From NCBI GenBank assembly GCA_964609695.1, contig CAZSSP010000003.1:62001-126000 (forward strand): a DNA stretch of 64,000 nucleotides, given 5' to 3'. Shown piece after piece: positions 18,319 to 26,421 of this stretch. The DNA comes from JAGNHS01 sp964609695 (GTDB taxonomy: Bacteria > Bdellovibrionota > UBA2428). The position numbers were made by a program, and so were the translations under genes. The notes beneath the pieces were generated by a model. That model had not been told where the DNA came from. It did no database searches and was given only the letters and a program-made list of their open reading frames with translations. Positions within the stretch are counted from its first letter, which is position 1; each line of letters begins with the position of its first letter.

Positions 18319-20681
18319 GGCAATAAATTTTTACAAATAAGCGACGCTTCAATGAGCTCAATATTTTTGCCTTTTGTTGCAGATACTAATCTAATGTTGT
18401 TCATTTTTAATTTATTGTTTAAATAAATTCTATAATTATAAACGCCATAATCGTTTCTTATTTCAACTCTGTCTGTTGTCAGAATGTCTAATTTGTCCTT
18501 AGACGAGAAATTAAGTTCAAATGGTTCTATGATTTTACTTAAGTCAAAAGTTAAAATAATTTCACTTTTTTTGGAGGATTTTTCAATTTGAATTGTTTTT
18601 AGAGAATTTAAGGGGTCAATAAATATATTGTTTTGATTATAACTACCGTTGATACTCAATATTTTATTAAAAAGTAATTCATTAACACTAAGTTCTAAGG
18701 GGAACTCTAAAATCCTATTTTTTTCAAAAGTAAATGTAGATTTTGAGAGCGGAATAAATGCAAGAATATGTGGGTAATTATTAGCGTTTGGAATGTTAGA
18801 ATATTTTGAAATTGAAGTACTTTTAATATTTCTATAAATAATAAGTCCTTGCAAATGCTTTAAATAGGAACTTCTGTCTAAAGAAACTTCTAGAAAATGT
18901 GAGTTAGGGTGCATTTCAATAGGCTTAACATGTGATTGACTGTAAAATAACGATAGATTCCTGCTTCGATTGTTTAAATTCCAAAAGAATTGAGAAAAAA
19001 TGCCAGTTGCAGAAGGTGTATCCTTTTCGTTGAAGTAAATATTATCTAATTTTAGTTCTTGTAAATTGTTTTGATAATTAGGGAAGTTTTCCACTTTTTG
19101 ATAAGTTCTAGATTTATAATTATTAACTATATTTAAAGAACCAAATAAGTAAACGGATATAAAAATAAGTATCAGAATAATTTGTATATATTTTGAGTGG
19201 TTTATGTATTTTGTAAAAAGCGAATTATTCGATAGTTTGCTTATTAAATTACTAGTACTTAATTTAAATTTATTAATTTGAAGAAGACGAGTAATCCAAG
19301 GAAAGTAAAGTATAAAATTTGTAGAGAAATAAAATTGTGAGTAAAGCCTATAGCCAAGGTTGCTTAAAGATGTTGCATTAAGATGTGGAGTACCACCAGA
19401 AGAAGTACCTCCAACTAGCCATAGAGCGAATGAACCTGAAAGCCAGTATAATAAAATAATAATAATCGGTTTTCTTAATGTGATATGTTGTGGAATGAAT
19501 AAGAAATTCAGAAGAAATAGTCCAAGTATCCAAAAATTCTCAGGAAAGAAAATAATTATTAAAATTGGTATAGAATAAATAAATAAATTCCTTAGTGTAA
19601 AATTAAATGCGATAGTAAGTGAGATCATTAAAAGGATGAAAAGCTTTCTGAATGGAAACTTTTTTCTAAGACTTAATTGATCAAGATCATCTCTTAGTAG
19701 TGCTTTTAAGTGATATTTAGCTCTCTGTAGGTGGTAGTACCAATGAGTTTTATAGTTTAGAATAGTTTGTATCCAGAATTCTTGATTTAGTTCAACCGTT
19801 GTCAATGGATCGGTAGTATTCCTTATAAGTCTTTTGCGAGCCAAGTTTTCAATATGTTTGAACATGTCTGGAGTCCAATCTTGAATGTTTGGGTCACTTG
19901 CAGCGTAAAATGCAGAGGCATCGTTTTGCGAAAGACTTGATTCACCAACTAATCTGTTCTGGGTGATTTTCCATATTTGAGTGGGTAACAGAAAGCAAAA
20001 AGCTATAAGTAATAAATAATAAATTTTATGTAAAAAACTAATTTTAATCTCTTTGCTATAAATAAAATAAATTGCAAAAAATGCAAGGAATGGGGCCATG
20101 AGGGGTCGAGTTAAATGGTTCAAAAATAAAAATATGGCAAAGAAAAATAAATTTAAAGCTTTGTAATCTGATAAAAATCTAAATAAATATGAAAGTCCGA
20201 TAACGTTTAATATGAGTCCTGTTCCATCAGTTGTGCTCGTAGCAATCCATTCAACGTTGTAGGGGCTGAACGCTATGGTAAAACATATGACAGAAGAGGC
20301 GAGTGCCCCAAAAAATGGTTTTAAAGAATTAAAGAGTAAAGTTACTGATAAAAAAAATATATTAAGAATAAGTAGGTAAATATAATTAAAATTGAAGTTA
20401 AATAATTCAAGAAGGGGTGCGGTAATTAGAAAGTATCCAGGTCGAAAGCCTTTTCCGGGATTATTTTCAATTATTCCCTGACTGAGGTGTATGGCTCCAT
20501 TCCACCAAAATTCTGCATCTCCAAATTGGCTATTTCCTATATAGGCATGGCTCCATGCAGAAGGGTTTTTATAAATAAGATTACCAATCAAAAACGTAAT
20601 TATATAAAATAAATTTGAGGATAATTGATTCTTAAATATGTGAGACTTCATTTTTATAATGAACTTTTCGATTAATAACAA
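18315..20681 (-). CDS. large polytopic membrane protein, GT-C-like glycosyltransferase candidate
   Basis: 788 residues: hydrophobic segments spread over roughly residues 20-520, followed by a soluble domain of about 250 residues that looks beta-rich. An early loop holds GNSQFGDAEFWWNGAIHL, whose acidic GDAE pair is suitable for a GT-C active site. No DFRxD signature is present, so it differs from its upstream neighbour. TTG 20681 has AAGG at good spacing and overlaps the preceding gene by 10 bases; ATG 20651 is an alternative. It ends a seven-gene minus-strand operon that begins with gmd. Function is inferred only. Confidence 0.5.
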   Translation of the reverse strand: MLLIEKFIIKMKSHIFKNQLSSNLFYIITFLIGNLIYKNPSAWSHAYIGNSQFGDAEFWWNGAIHLSQGIIENNPGKGFRPGYFLITAPLLELFNFNFNYIYLLILNIFFLSVTLLFNSLKPFFGALASSVICFTIAFSPYNVEWIATSTTDGTGLILNVIGLSYLFRFLSDYKALNLFFFAIFLFLNHLTRPLMAPFLAFFAIYFIYSKEIKISFLHKIYYLLLIAFCFLLPTQIWKITQNRLVGESSLSQNDASAFYAASDPNIQDWTPDMFKHIENLARKRLIRNTTDPLTTVELNQEFWIQTILNYKTHWYYHLQRAKYHLKALLRDDLDQLSLRKKFPFRKLFILLMISLTIAFNFTLRNLFIYSIPILIIIFFPENFWILGLFLLNFLFIPQHITLRKPIIIILLYWLSGSFALWLVGGTSSGGTPHLNATSLSNLGYRLYSQFYFSTNFILYFPWITRLLQINKFKLSTSNLISKLSNNSLFTKYINHSKYIQIILILIFISVYLFGSLNIVNNYKSRTYQKVENFPNYQNNLQELKLDNIYFNEKDTPSATGIFSQFFWNLNNRSRNLSLFYSQSHVKPIEMHPNSHFLEVSLDRSSYLKHLQGLIIYRNIKSTSISKYSNIPNANNYPHILAFIPLSKSTFTFEKNRILEFPLELSVNELLFNKILSINGSYNQNNIFIDPLNSLKTIQIEKSSKKSEIILTFDLSKIIEPFELNFSSKDKLDILTTDRVEIRNDYGVYNYRIYLNNKLKMNNIRLVSATKGKNIELIEASLICKNLLP

Positions 20682-22165
20682 ATGAAAGACCTTATTTCGC
20701 AGTTTTCAAGTCGTGATATTGTGGAAGTTTCTTTACACGAACTTTTTATACGTTCATTAAATGCAAATTTTAATTCGGCAATTGAAGTTGAAGAAGGAAT
20801 TACGTTGTCGTTACAAGTGTCTGTTCCGCTATATATAACGAGTAGCTCGTTGATTAAATTTTTATAATTCTTAAGCTTTTCATTTGAAACCAAATATTCA
20901 CCGCCAATTTCTAAAGAATAAGGAATATAGGATAATTTGTTTTCTGCGAGAAAAGCGTTCCATTGCCATTCTGTAAAATTAAGATCACTGACATAATTGG
21001 AGCCAGCTCTAATTAACTTTTTCTGAATTTTGGCATAATTGTATAGCTCGGTCATTTGAGCGTAACTTTTAGTGCGAAATTCATATTTTTTAATACCCTT
21101 GTAATCATAGTTTAATAAATATTGAATTTGATGTAATCCACATGCTAACAGTATAATAACTGGAACCGATAAAAAAAGAATTTTTATATAAAACTTTTTA
21201 TTAACGAATATTTTAACTTTAAAATATTGTGCAATGTCTTTTAAAAAGAAGGCTAAGTAAAATGAAAATGGAATTAAGAAATATCTTAATACTCCCTCGT
21301 TGTTTCTGGTTTTATTTAAAATAAGCAAAAAAAGAGCTATCAATGAGCCAATTAATATTGTTTTTTGTGGTTCACTTTTAAAAGCGGTAGATGAAACCTT
21401 CTTAAAAGGGACAAATTTCAGGATTATAAAAAATATTATAAAAATTGAAATTAAACCTGAGGGCCCTAAATAATTTCTGATAAGTGATGCTGGGTAAAAG
21501 GAGTAGTAAATTCTTTCAGTGAAACTATGAATGCCGATATTGCTACCATCACTGATGCCAATGTGGCCTCGATAGTAATATATGAGATTAACAAAATGAT
21601 TCCATCTAATTGTTAGATAGAGAAGTACGCTTAAAAAAATAGATCTTGCAGGTTTTGTGTTTTTGAACAATACGCATAGTATTCCGCAATAAACAATCAA
21701 AACAGGTAGACAATGAAACCTTTCAATTATGCAGATAAGAATTATTAGAATTGAACTTAAATTGAAAAAAGGTAGAAATAAAATGGCATAACTTAAAAGA
21801 AGAGCTCCCCATAGATCTCTCCTGAAATCCAAAATGCCACCTGGATTTACTTTGAGAATACCAAGCAGTACGAAGCAAAAAGAAGTCCATAATAATAAGT
21901 TATAAAAATCAAATTTATATTTTTTATTATCTTTAATATTGCAATAGATGTGTAAGAGGCAAACGTGAGTTGTTGTGAAGAGTAGAAGTTGGCCTAAAAG
22001 AACTTTGGGATATGAAAAACCAAATATTTTTGTAAAAAAAAGTAAAATACTAAGGAAAATTGGAGCTTGTTCTTGATTTAGCCCAGAAGAAGCTCCAGTG
22101 ATGTAAAGCTTAGCTAAATCTCCATATATTACAATACCATCGTATGCGAAGGGGTGGTTAATCAT
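20672..22165 (-). CDS. polytopic membrane protein of a DFRxD family, GT-C-like, short N-terminus
   Basis: 497 residues. It shares GGILDFRRD (about 109-117) and FYPASLIRNYLG with the proteins at 3822 and 15896, and has an acidic early stretch YDGIVIYGDLAKLY. Unlike them it has no membrane segment before that stretch: the protein starts MINHPFAYDG, and an in-frame TAG lies 21 bases upstream of the ATG, so no longer form is possible in this frame. It overlaps by 8 bases the end of a polyprenyl-phosphate sugar synthase gene (22158-22904), again pairing this family with a lipid-linked donor. Confidence 0.55.
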   Translation of the reverse strand: MINHPFAYDGIVIYGDLAKLYITGASSGLNQEQAPIFLSILLFFTKIFGFSYPKVLLGQLLLFTTTHVCLLHIYCNIKDNKKYKFDFYNLLLWTSFCFVLLGILKVNPGGILDFRRDLWGALLLSYAILFLPFFNLSSILIILICIIERFHCLPVLIVYCGILCVLFKNTKPARSIFLSVLLYLTIRWNHFVNLIYYYRGHIGISDGSNIGIHSFTERIYYSFYPASLIRNYLGPSGLISIFIIFFIILKFVPFKKVSSTAFKSEPQKTILIGSLIALFLLILNKTRNNEGVLRYFLIPFSFYLAFFLKDIAQYFKVKIFVNKKFYIKILFLSVPVIILLACGLHQIQYLLNYDYKGIKKYEFRTKSYAQMTELYNYAKIQKKLIRAGSNYVSDLNFTEWQWNAFLAENKLSYIPYSLEIGGEYLVSNEKLKNYKNLINELLVIYSGTDTCNDNVIPSSTSIAELKFAFNERIKSSCKETSTISRLENCEIRSFICY

Positions 22166-22904
22166 GCTTTGTTTTATAAAATCCTAGCTTTATTTTAATT
22201 ATGCTTTTTATCATTTCTAAACTATCTCTGATAACTCGAACTCTACTATTTTTATCTAAACGCCAAGATACGGCTTTTTCCTTAATGTTAAATTGGGCAC
22301 TTTGGGCCTTCATTAAGAATTCAACATCCCAAGCAAATCTATCTATTGTTAATAAACTTACTAATGAAAGTGCGGCATTTCTTCGAAACATTTTGAAGCC
22401 ACATTGAGTATCAGAAAAGTTAAGTCCAGTCATAATTCTAACTAGAAAGTTAAAGGCTCGACCCATTATGCGTCTTATGTGCCATTTTGAGATATTACTG
22501 TGACTTTCGTTCATTCCTTTTGACCCAATTAGAATGTCTAATTCAGGTGTGCTTTCAAAGCATGACATGAAACTTTCGACTTCTTTCCAGTCTATGGCCA
22601 TGTCAGCATCGTTACAAACAATTAACGGAGCAGAAGATTTTTCAATAAGCTTTCTTATGGCAAAGCCTTTACCTTTGTTGGGTGCATAGCTAATAATTTT
22701 TAAGTTTAGTGTAGAGTTATTATAGTTTTGAAGTTTTTCAAGTGTATTATCGCTAGAACCATCGTTAGCAATAATAATCTCAGTATTTTTTAAATTTAGA
22801 TTTGAGTGGGTACTTAGAAAATGTACTAAAGCATCTAATGTGGCGCTAATCCTATTTTCTTCATTGTAAGCTGGGATGATTATGCTGAGTTTTAAGTTGT
22901 TCAA
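22158..22904 (-). CDS. polyprenyl-phosphate sugar synthase (GT2, dolichyl-phosphate-glucose synthase-like)
   Basis: 248 residues of GT2: LSIIIPAYNEENRISATLDA, IIANDGSSDNT, YAPNKGKGFAIRKLI, CNDADMAI as the DxD site, and SDTQCGFKMFRR, which is typical of dolichyl-phosphate-glucose/mannose synthases. No C-terminal membrane segments are present, unlike the enzyme at 14949. Start is TTG 22904, overlapping the preceding stop as TTGA; this keeps the conserved first strand. The next gene downstream is a GT-C-like DFRxD protein that could use the lipid-linked product. Confidence 0.8.
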   Translation of the reverse strand: MNNLKLSIIIPAYNEENRISATLDALVHFLSTHSNLNLKNTEIIIANDGSSDNTLEKLQNYNNSTLNLKIISYAPNKGKGFAIRKLIEKSSAPLIVCNDADMAIDWKEVESFMSCFESTPELDILIGSKGMNESHSNISKWHIRRIMGRAFNFLVRIMTGLNFSDTQCGFKMFRRNAALSLVSLLTIDRFAWDVEFLMKAQSAQFNIKEKAVSWRLDKNSRVRVIRDSLEMIKSIIKIKLGFYKTKHD

Positions 22905-23980
22905 AAAGAGCCCTTAGTGCCTATGGCAATTGCGTAATGTGGAGCAATCTTAGAATCCTTCATGGATAATTCATCGACTTCTAATATTTTTTTTAACCAT
23001 TCTAGATGATTAGGGTTATTTTCATCAAAATTTGCAATGCATTGATTGAGTAGAGGGTGAAAAATAGCACCTCCGAGCGGATATATAGTAGCTTTTGGAA
23101 AATATTTTTTAACGGCTAAGAGTATATTTGAACTGTCGGTAGCTTCGGTGGGATCGCTATTAGTCACGTCTTCGGCCAAAGGTCGCAATATTTTTTTAGG
23201 TAGTAAAAATCCTGGATTTAATGGGTCATGTTTAAAATTTTCTGGAAGCATTTTGTATAAGCGATTTACTATTTTTAAATTTTCAGAACTCCATTGGAAC
23301 CTTGAGGCTCCCACATAATCTTCGATATAAATAGCTCCATGGGAGTTGAGTATGTCGTTTGAAATTTTTAAGGCTTGGGTCACATTTGTCATGTGATGTA
23401 GGGAATTATTCCAGTGAATCAAATCATATTTTTTATGCTCAAAGTTGGATTTGAATGGATCAAAATTATTGAATGTAATTTTATCTTCAATTCCAATTTC
23501 TTTAGCATTTTTTTTGCCAATTTCTATGGCTTTAGGCGATAGTTCAAATAAATCAAAGTTATCAACTAGCCCTTCCTCTATAAGCAACATTTCTTTGTAT
23601 CCATTGCCACAGCCTATTGAGAGCGCCTTTGAAAATTTTACGTCCGGGAAATGTTTTCTTAATAGCACAGGGGCGGCGCTACCGACTCCATTGCCTATTT
23701 CGGGGGAAATCCTTTTGTAGACTGTAGATACAACATAGGGAGAATCCCACCAGTAGAGTTTAGTGCTTCGTTTTTGAGTACGGGCCCATTCTTTATCCCA
23801 GTGCTCTTTGGTTGAAGATATAATATTTTTTTTTAAGACTAGAGATTTTAAGCTCTTTAAAATTTTATAAACTAAAAACTCAGGTCCTCGACTAATTAAT
23901 AGTCTATAACTTTTAATTAAAAGTATTAACAAGCGCGGCCTGGAAACCAGGTCAGGGCTCGTTACTTGGTGCTCTCCCAC
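22901..23980 (-). CDS. SAM-dependent methyltransferase
   Basis: 359 residues. Motif I is ALSIGCGNGYKEM (about 140) and the motif IV region reads YDLIHWNNSLHHMTNVTQAL, matching class I methyltransferases. About 110 N-terminal residues and a roughly 130-residue C-terminal part flank the SAM fold; the N-terminus includes HWDKEWARTQKRSTKLYWWD. The GTG at 23980 lies inside the end of the SIS isomerase gene (19-base overlap). Substrate unknown; it is embedded in a sugar operon. Confidence 0.75.
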   Translation of the reverse strand: MGEHQVTSPDLVSRPRLLILLIKSYRLLISRGPEFLVYKILKSLKSLVLKKNIISSTKEHWDKEWARTQKRSTKLYWWDSPYVVSTVYKRISPEIGNGVGSAAPVLLRKHFPDVKFSKALSIGCGNGYKEMLLIEEGLVDNFDLFELSPKAIEIGKKNAKEIGIEDKITFNNFDPFKSNFEHKKYDLIHWNNSLHHMTNVTQALKISNDILNSHGAIYIEDYVGASRFQWSSENLKIVNRLYKMLPENFKHDPLNPGFLLPKKILRPLAEDVTNSDPTEATDSSNILLAVKKYFPKATIYPLGGAIFHPLLNQCIANFDENNPNHLEWLKKILEVDELSMKDSKIAPHYAIAIGTKGSF

Positions 23981-24561
23981 TTGGTAGCTTTCTGTTTTAA
24001 TTTAGGATGACTTACTAATAGGTGCCAAACAACAGCGCAAAAGCCCTCTGTGTGAGGTGTGATGCGATCTGCTGAAACGGTAGGGATCACAACACAGGCG
24101 TTGGCGACTTCTTTAGTGTAGCCACCGTCTTTGCCAACTATTCCGTAGACTTTAGCGTCAATGTTCTTTGCGGTTTCAATAGCTCTAACAAGATTCACTG
24201 AAACATTTTTTTCTTTGTTACCACCACCCACAGAGAAAACCAGGAGACCATCTTTTGAGTTAAGTCTTGAGCCCTTGAGCCATTCTGAAAAACAGCCATC
24301 CCAACCCTCATCGTTAATTCTGGCCGTGAGTTCACTTACGTTATCGGTGGGAGCGTAGGCCTCAAAACCACATATTTTTCTGAAATCATTAACGGCATGA
24401 CCAGCGTGTCCTGCGGAACCACCAACTCCAAGAATAAAAAGTCGGCCTCCACTGTCTCGGACTTTGGCTAAACCTTCAGCCAAGGCTTCGATATCACTAA
24501 CATTGAGCTGTCCAATGAGTTCTTTAGACTCTTGAAGGTATATTTCAGTAAAGCTACTCAT
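23962..24561 (-). CDS. SIS-domain sugar-phosphate isomerase (GmhA-like)
   Basis: 199 residues, the size of GmhA. The SIS motif FILGVGGSAGHAGHAVNDF (about 42-60) binds phosphate; VFSVGGGNKEKNVSVNL and the C-terminal HTEGFCAVVWHLLV with a candidate catalytic His match sedoheptulose-7-phosphate isomerases. Its ATG overlaps the stop of a transaldolase-family gene (ATGA). A transaldolase can make sedoheptulose 7-phosphate, GmhA's substrate, so the pair makes metabolic sense. The N-terminal SIS fragment at 1-210 suggests two such isomerases in this locus. Confidence 0.78.
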   Translation of the reverse strand: MSSFTEIYLQESKELIGQLNVSDIEALAEGLAKVRDSGGRLFILGVGGSAGHAGHAVNDFRKICGFEAYAPTDNVSELTARINDEGWDGCFSEWLKGSRLNSKDGLLVFSVGGGNKEKNVSVNLVRAIETAKNIDAKVYGIVGKDGGYTKEVANACVVIPTVSADRITPHTEGFCAVVWHLLVSHPKLKQKATKWESTK

Positions 24562-25283
24562 AATTGAAAACCTGCAGTTTCTGCATCTTTTTTAAACATT
24601 CTAACGGTGTCGAGGCTAAGAGAAGTTAAATCCTTGTTGAGCATGCTAAGTTTTGCAATGATGTCTGGAGTTGCTGTAATAATATGGCAGCCTATGACAT
24701 CAGCTTGAATAACGTTAAAAAGTTCGCGACTAGAGGCCCACAGCAATTCAACTTCGGGGCCTGCATTTTGACAGAGCTCCAGAGAAGCTTGCATTAAGGG
24801 GATAGGGTCGCGACCAGTATCTGCAACTCTTCCGGCAAATACAGACACAATTGAGGGGGCGCCACCTTTAACGGCATCGCAAGTTTCTACAACTTGTTTG
24901 AGAGTTAAAAGAGCAGTTACGTTTAATTTAACTCCGCTTTGAGCAAGTTTTTTAATAAGAGGAATGCTGCTTTGCCCCTCGGAATTTGTAATAGGGATTT
25001 TTGTGTATACGTTATTTCCCCACGACGTAATTTCCATGGCTTGTCGTTCCATCTCTTTAAAGTCATCTGCAAAAACTTCAAAAGATAATGGTTTTGTTTT
25101 AATTTCTGTCAGGATTTCTTTGCAAAAACCTCTATAGTCTTTGATTCCAGCTTTTTTCATTAAAGTAGGATTAGTTGTCATCCCTTGAATGAGCGGATTC
25201 TTATTGAGTTCAAGCATCGCAGCCTTGTCGGCGCCATCGGCAAAAATTTTAATTTTTGAAGTATAGGGAGATTTATTTGTCAT
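24558..25283 (-). CDS. transaldolase-family protein
   Basis: 241 residues of the short transaldolase/fructose-6-phosphate aldolase type. IFADGADKAAM provides the first-strand Asp, MTTNPTLMKKAGI follows, and the Schiff-base Lys is K95 in NNVYTKIPITNSEG. SIVSVFAGRVADTGRDP and WASSRELFNV also match the family. Transaldolases move a dihydroxyacetone unit and can form sedoheptulose 7-phosphate. It lies 13 bases after gmd and overlaps the SIS isomerase by 4 bases. A dedicated transaldolase here suggests heptose precursor supply, which is inference. Confidence 0.82.
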   Translation of the reverse strand: MTNKSPYTSKIKIFADGADKAAMLELNKNPLIQGMTTNPTLMKKAGIKDYRGFCKEILTEIKTKPLSFEVFADDFKEMERQAMEITSWGNNVYTKIPITNSEGQSSIPLIKKLAQSGVKLNVTALLTLKQVVETCDAVKGGAPSIVSVFAGRVADTGRDPIPLMQASLELCQNAGPEVELLWASSRELFNVIQADVIGCHIITATPDIIAKLSMLNKDLTSLSLDTVRMFKKDAETAGFQL

Positions 25284-25296
25284 TTTTTAATTCCTC

Positions 25297-26334
25297 TTAT
25301 CTTAAACTCAAACTATGAAGTTTTAGATTTTCTTTTTTCTTTCCATCGATTTTGGATTTGAGGTCTTCAAGGTCAGAATCGACCATAAGTTTCACAAGTT
25401 CTTCAAATTTTGTTTTAGGTTCCCAATTAAGAATTTTTTTAGCTTTTGAAGGGTCACCTAGTAAAAGTTCCACTTCGGCGGGACGGAAGTATCGTGGATC
25501 AACTTCAACATGTTTTTTATAATCAAGCCCAACGTGGCCAAAGGCACGTTCACAAAACTCTCTTACTGAGTGAGTTTCTCCAGTGGCAATCACATAATCA
25601 TCGGCCTTAGGTTGTTGAAGCATGAGCCACATAGCTTCAACGTAGTCTTTGGCGTATCCCCAGTCTCTTTTAGCGTCCATATTGCCTAGATAGATTTTAT
25701 CTTGGAGGCCTAATTTTATGGCTGCGACTCCGCGGGTGATTTTTCGAGTTACGAAAGTTTCACCTCGTCGAGGGGATTCGTGGTTAAATAGGATTCCATT
25801 ACAAATGAATAGGTTGTAGGACTCACGATAATTGACTCCAAGCCAATGACCGTAGACTTTTGCAGCGGCATAAGGGCTTCGAGGGTAAAATGGAGTCGTT
25901 TCTTTTTGTGGGGTCTCTTGGACAAGGCCATACATTTCACTTGAGCCAGCTTGGTAAATTTTAGTTTTAGGATGAGATTCTCTTACAGCTTCAAGAACTC
26001 GAAGAGTTCCAAGGCCAACAACATCACCAGTGTATTCGGGAATTTCAAAACTAACTTTAACGTGACTTTGTGCTCCTAAATTATAAATTTCATCGGGTTG
26101 TACTTTTTCGATGATTTTATTAATTGAGCTGCTATCACTCAAATCGCCATAATGTAGAAAAAATTTAGTACCCGGAGTGTGGGGATCTTGATAGATATCA
26201 TCGACTCTTTTGGTGTTAAAACTGCTTGAGCGTCGAATGACTCCATGGACTTCGTAGCCCTTTTCAAGAAGTAACTCGGCTAGATAGCTTCCGTCTTGGC
26301 CAGTAACGCCTGTGATAATGGCTTTTTTTGACAT
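25297..26334 (-). CDS. gmd: GDP-mannose 4,6-dehydratase
   Basis: 345 residues, full family length. All hallmarks are present: GVTGQDGSYLAELLL, the NADP loop GVIRRSSSFNTKRV (31-44), QAGSSEMYG, catalytic Y155 and K159 in SPYAAAKVYG, and NHESPRRGETFVTRKI. It makes GDP-4-keto-6-deoxy-D-mannose from GDP-mannose, which ManC (36911-38293) supplies. The divergent neighbour at 26422 encodes the next step, GDP-L-fucose synthase. The ATG has no ribosome-binding site and lies about 10 bases after a candidate -10 box. It heads a seven-gene operon. Confidence 0.95.
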   Translation of the reverse strand: MSKKAIITGVTGQDGSYLAELLLEKGYEVHGVIRRSSSFNTKRVDDIYQDPHTPGTKFFLHYGDLSDSSSINKIIEKVQPDEIYNLGAQSHVKVSFEIPEYTGDVVGLGTLRVLEAVRESHPKTKIYQAGSSEMYGLVQETPQKETTPFYPRSPYAAAKVYGHWLGVNYRESYNLFICNGILFNHESPRRGETFVTRKITRGVAAIKLGLQDKIYLGNMDAKRDWGYAKDYVEAMWLMLQQPKADDYVIATGETHSVREFCERAFGHVGLDYKKHVEVDPRYFRPAEVELLLGDPSKAKKILNWEPKTKFEELVKLMVDSDLEDLKSKIDGKKKENLKLHSLSLR

Positions 26335-26343
26335 ATGCAGAAG

Positions 26344-26372
26344 GTTTTAATGGGGGAACTTGAAATTATCAA
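26344..26372 (-). promoter_or_regulatory. candidate sigma70-type promoter of the gmd operon
   Basis: On the minus strand TTGATA (26372-26367) and TAAAAC (26349-26344) are separated by 17 bases. Only about 9 bases then remain before the gmd ATG at 26334, so transcription would start close to the start codon. The -10 match is modest. Confidence 0.35.
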
Positions 26373-26421
26373 TGGCTGCTAGCCTTTTCCTTAGACGGAA
26401 TTGCCGCTATAAAAAGCCTAT

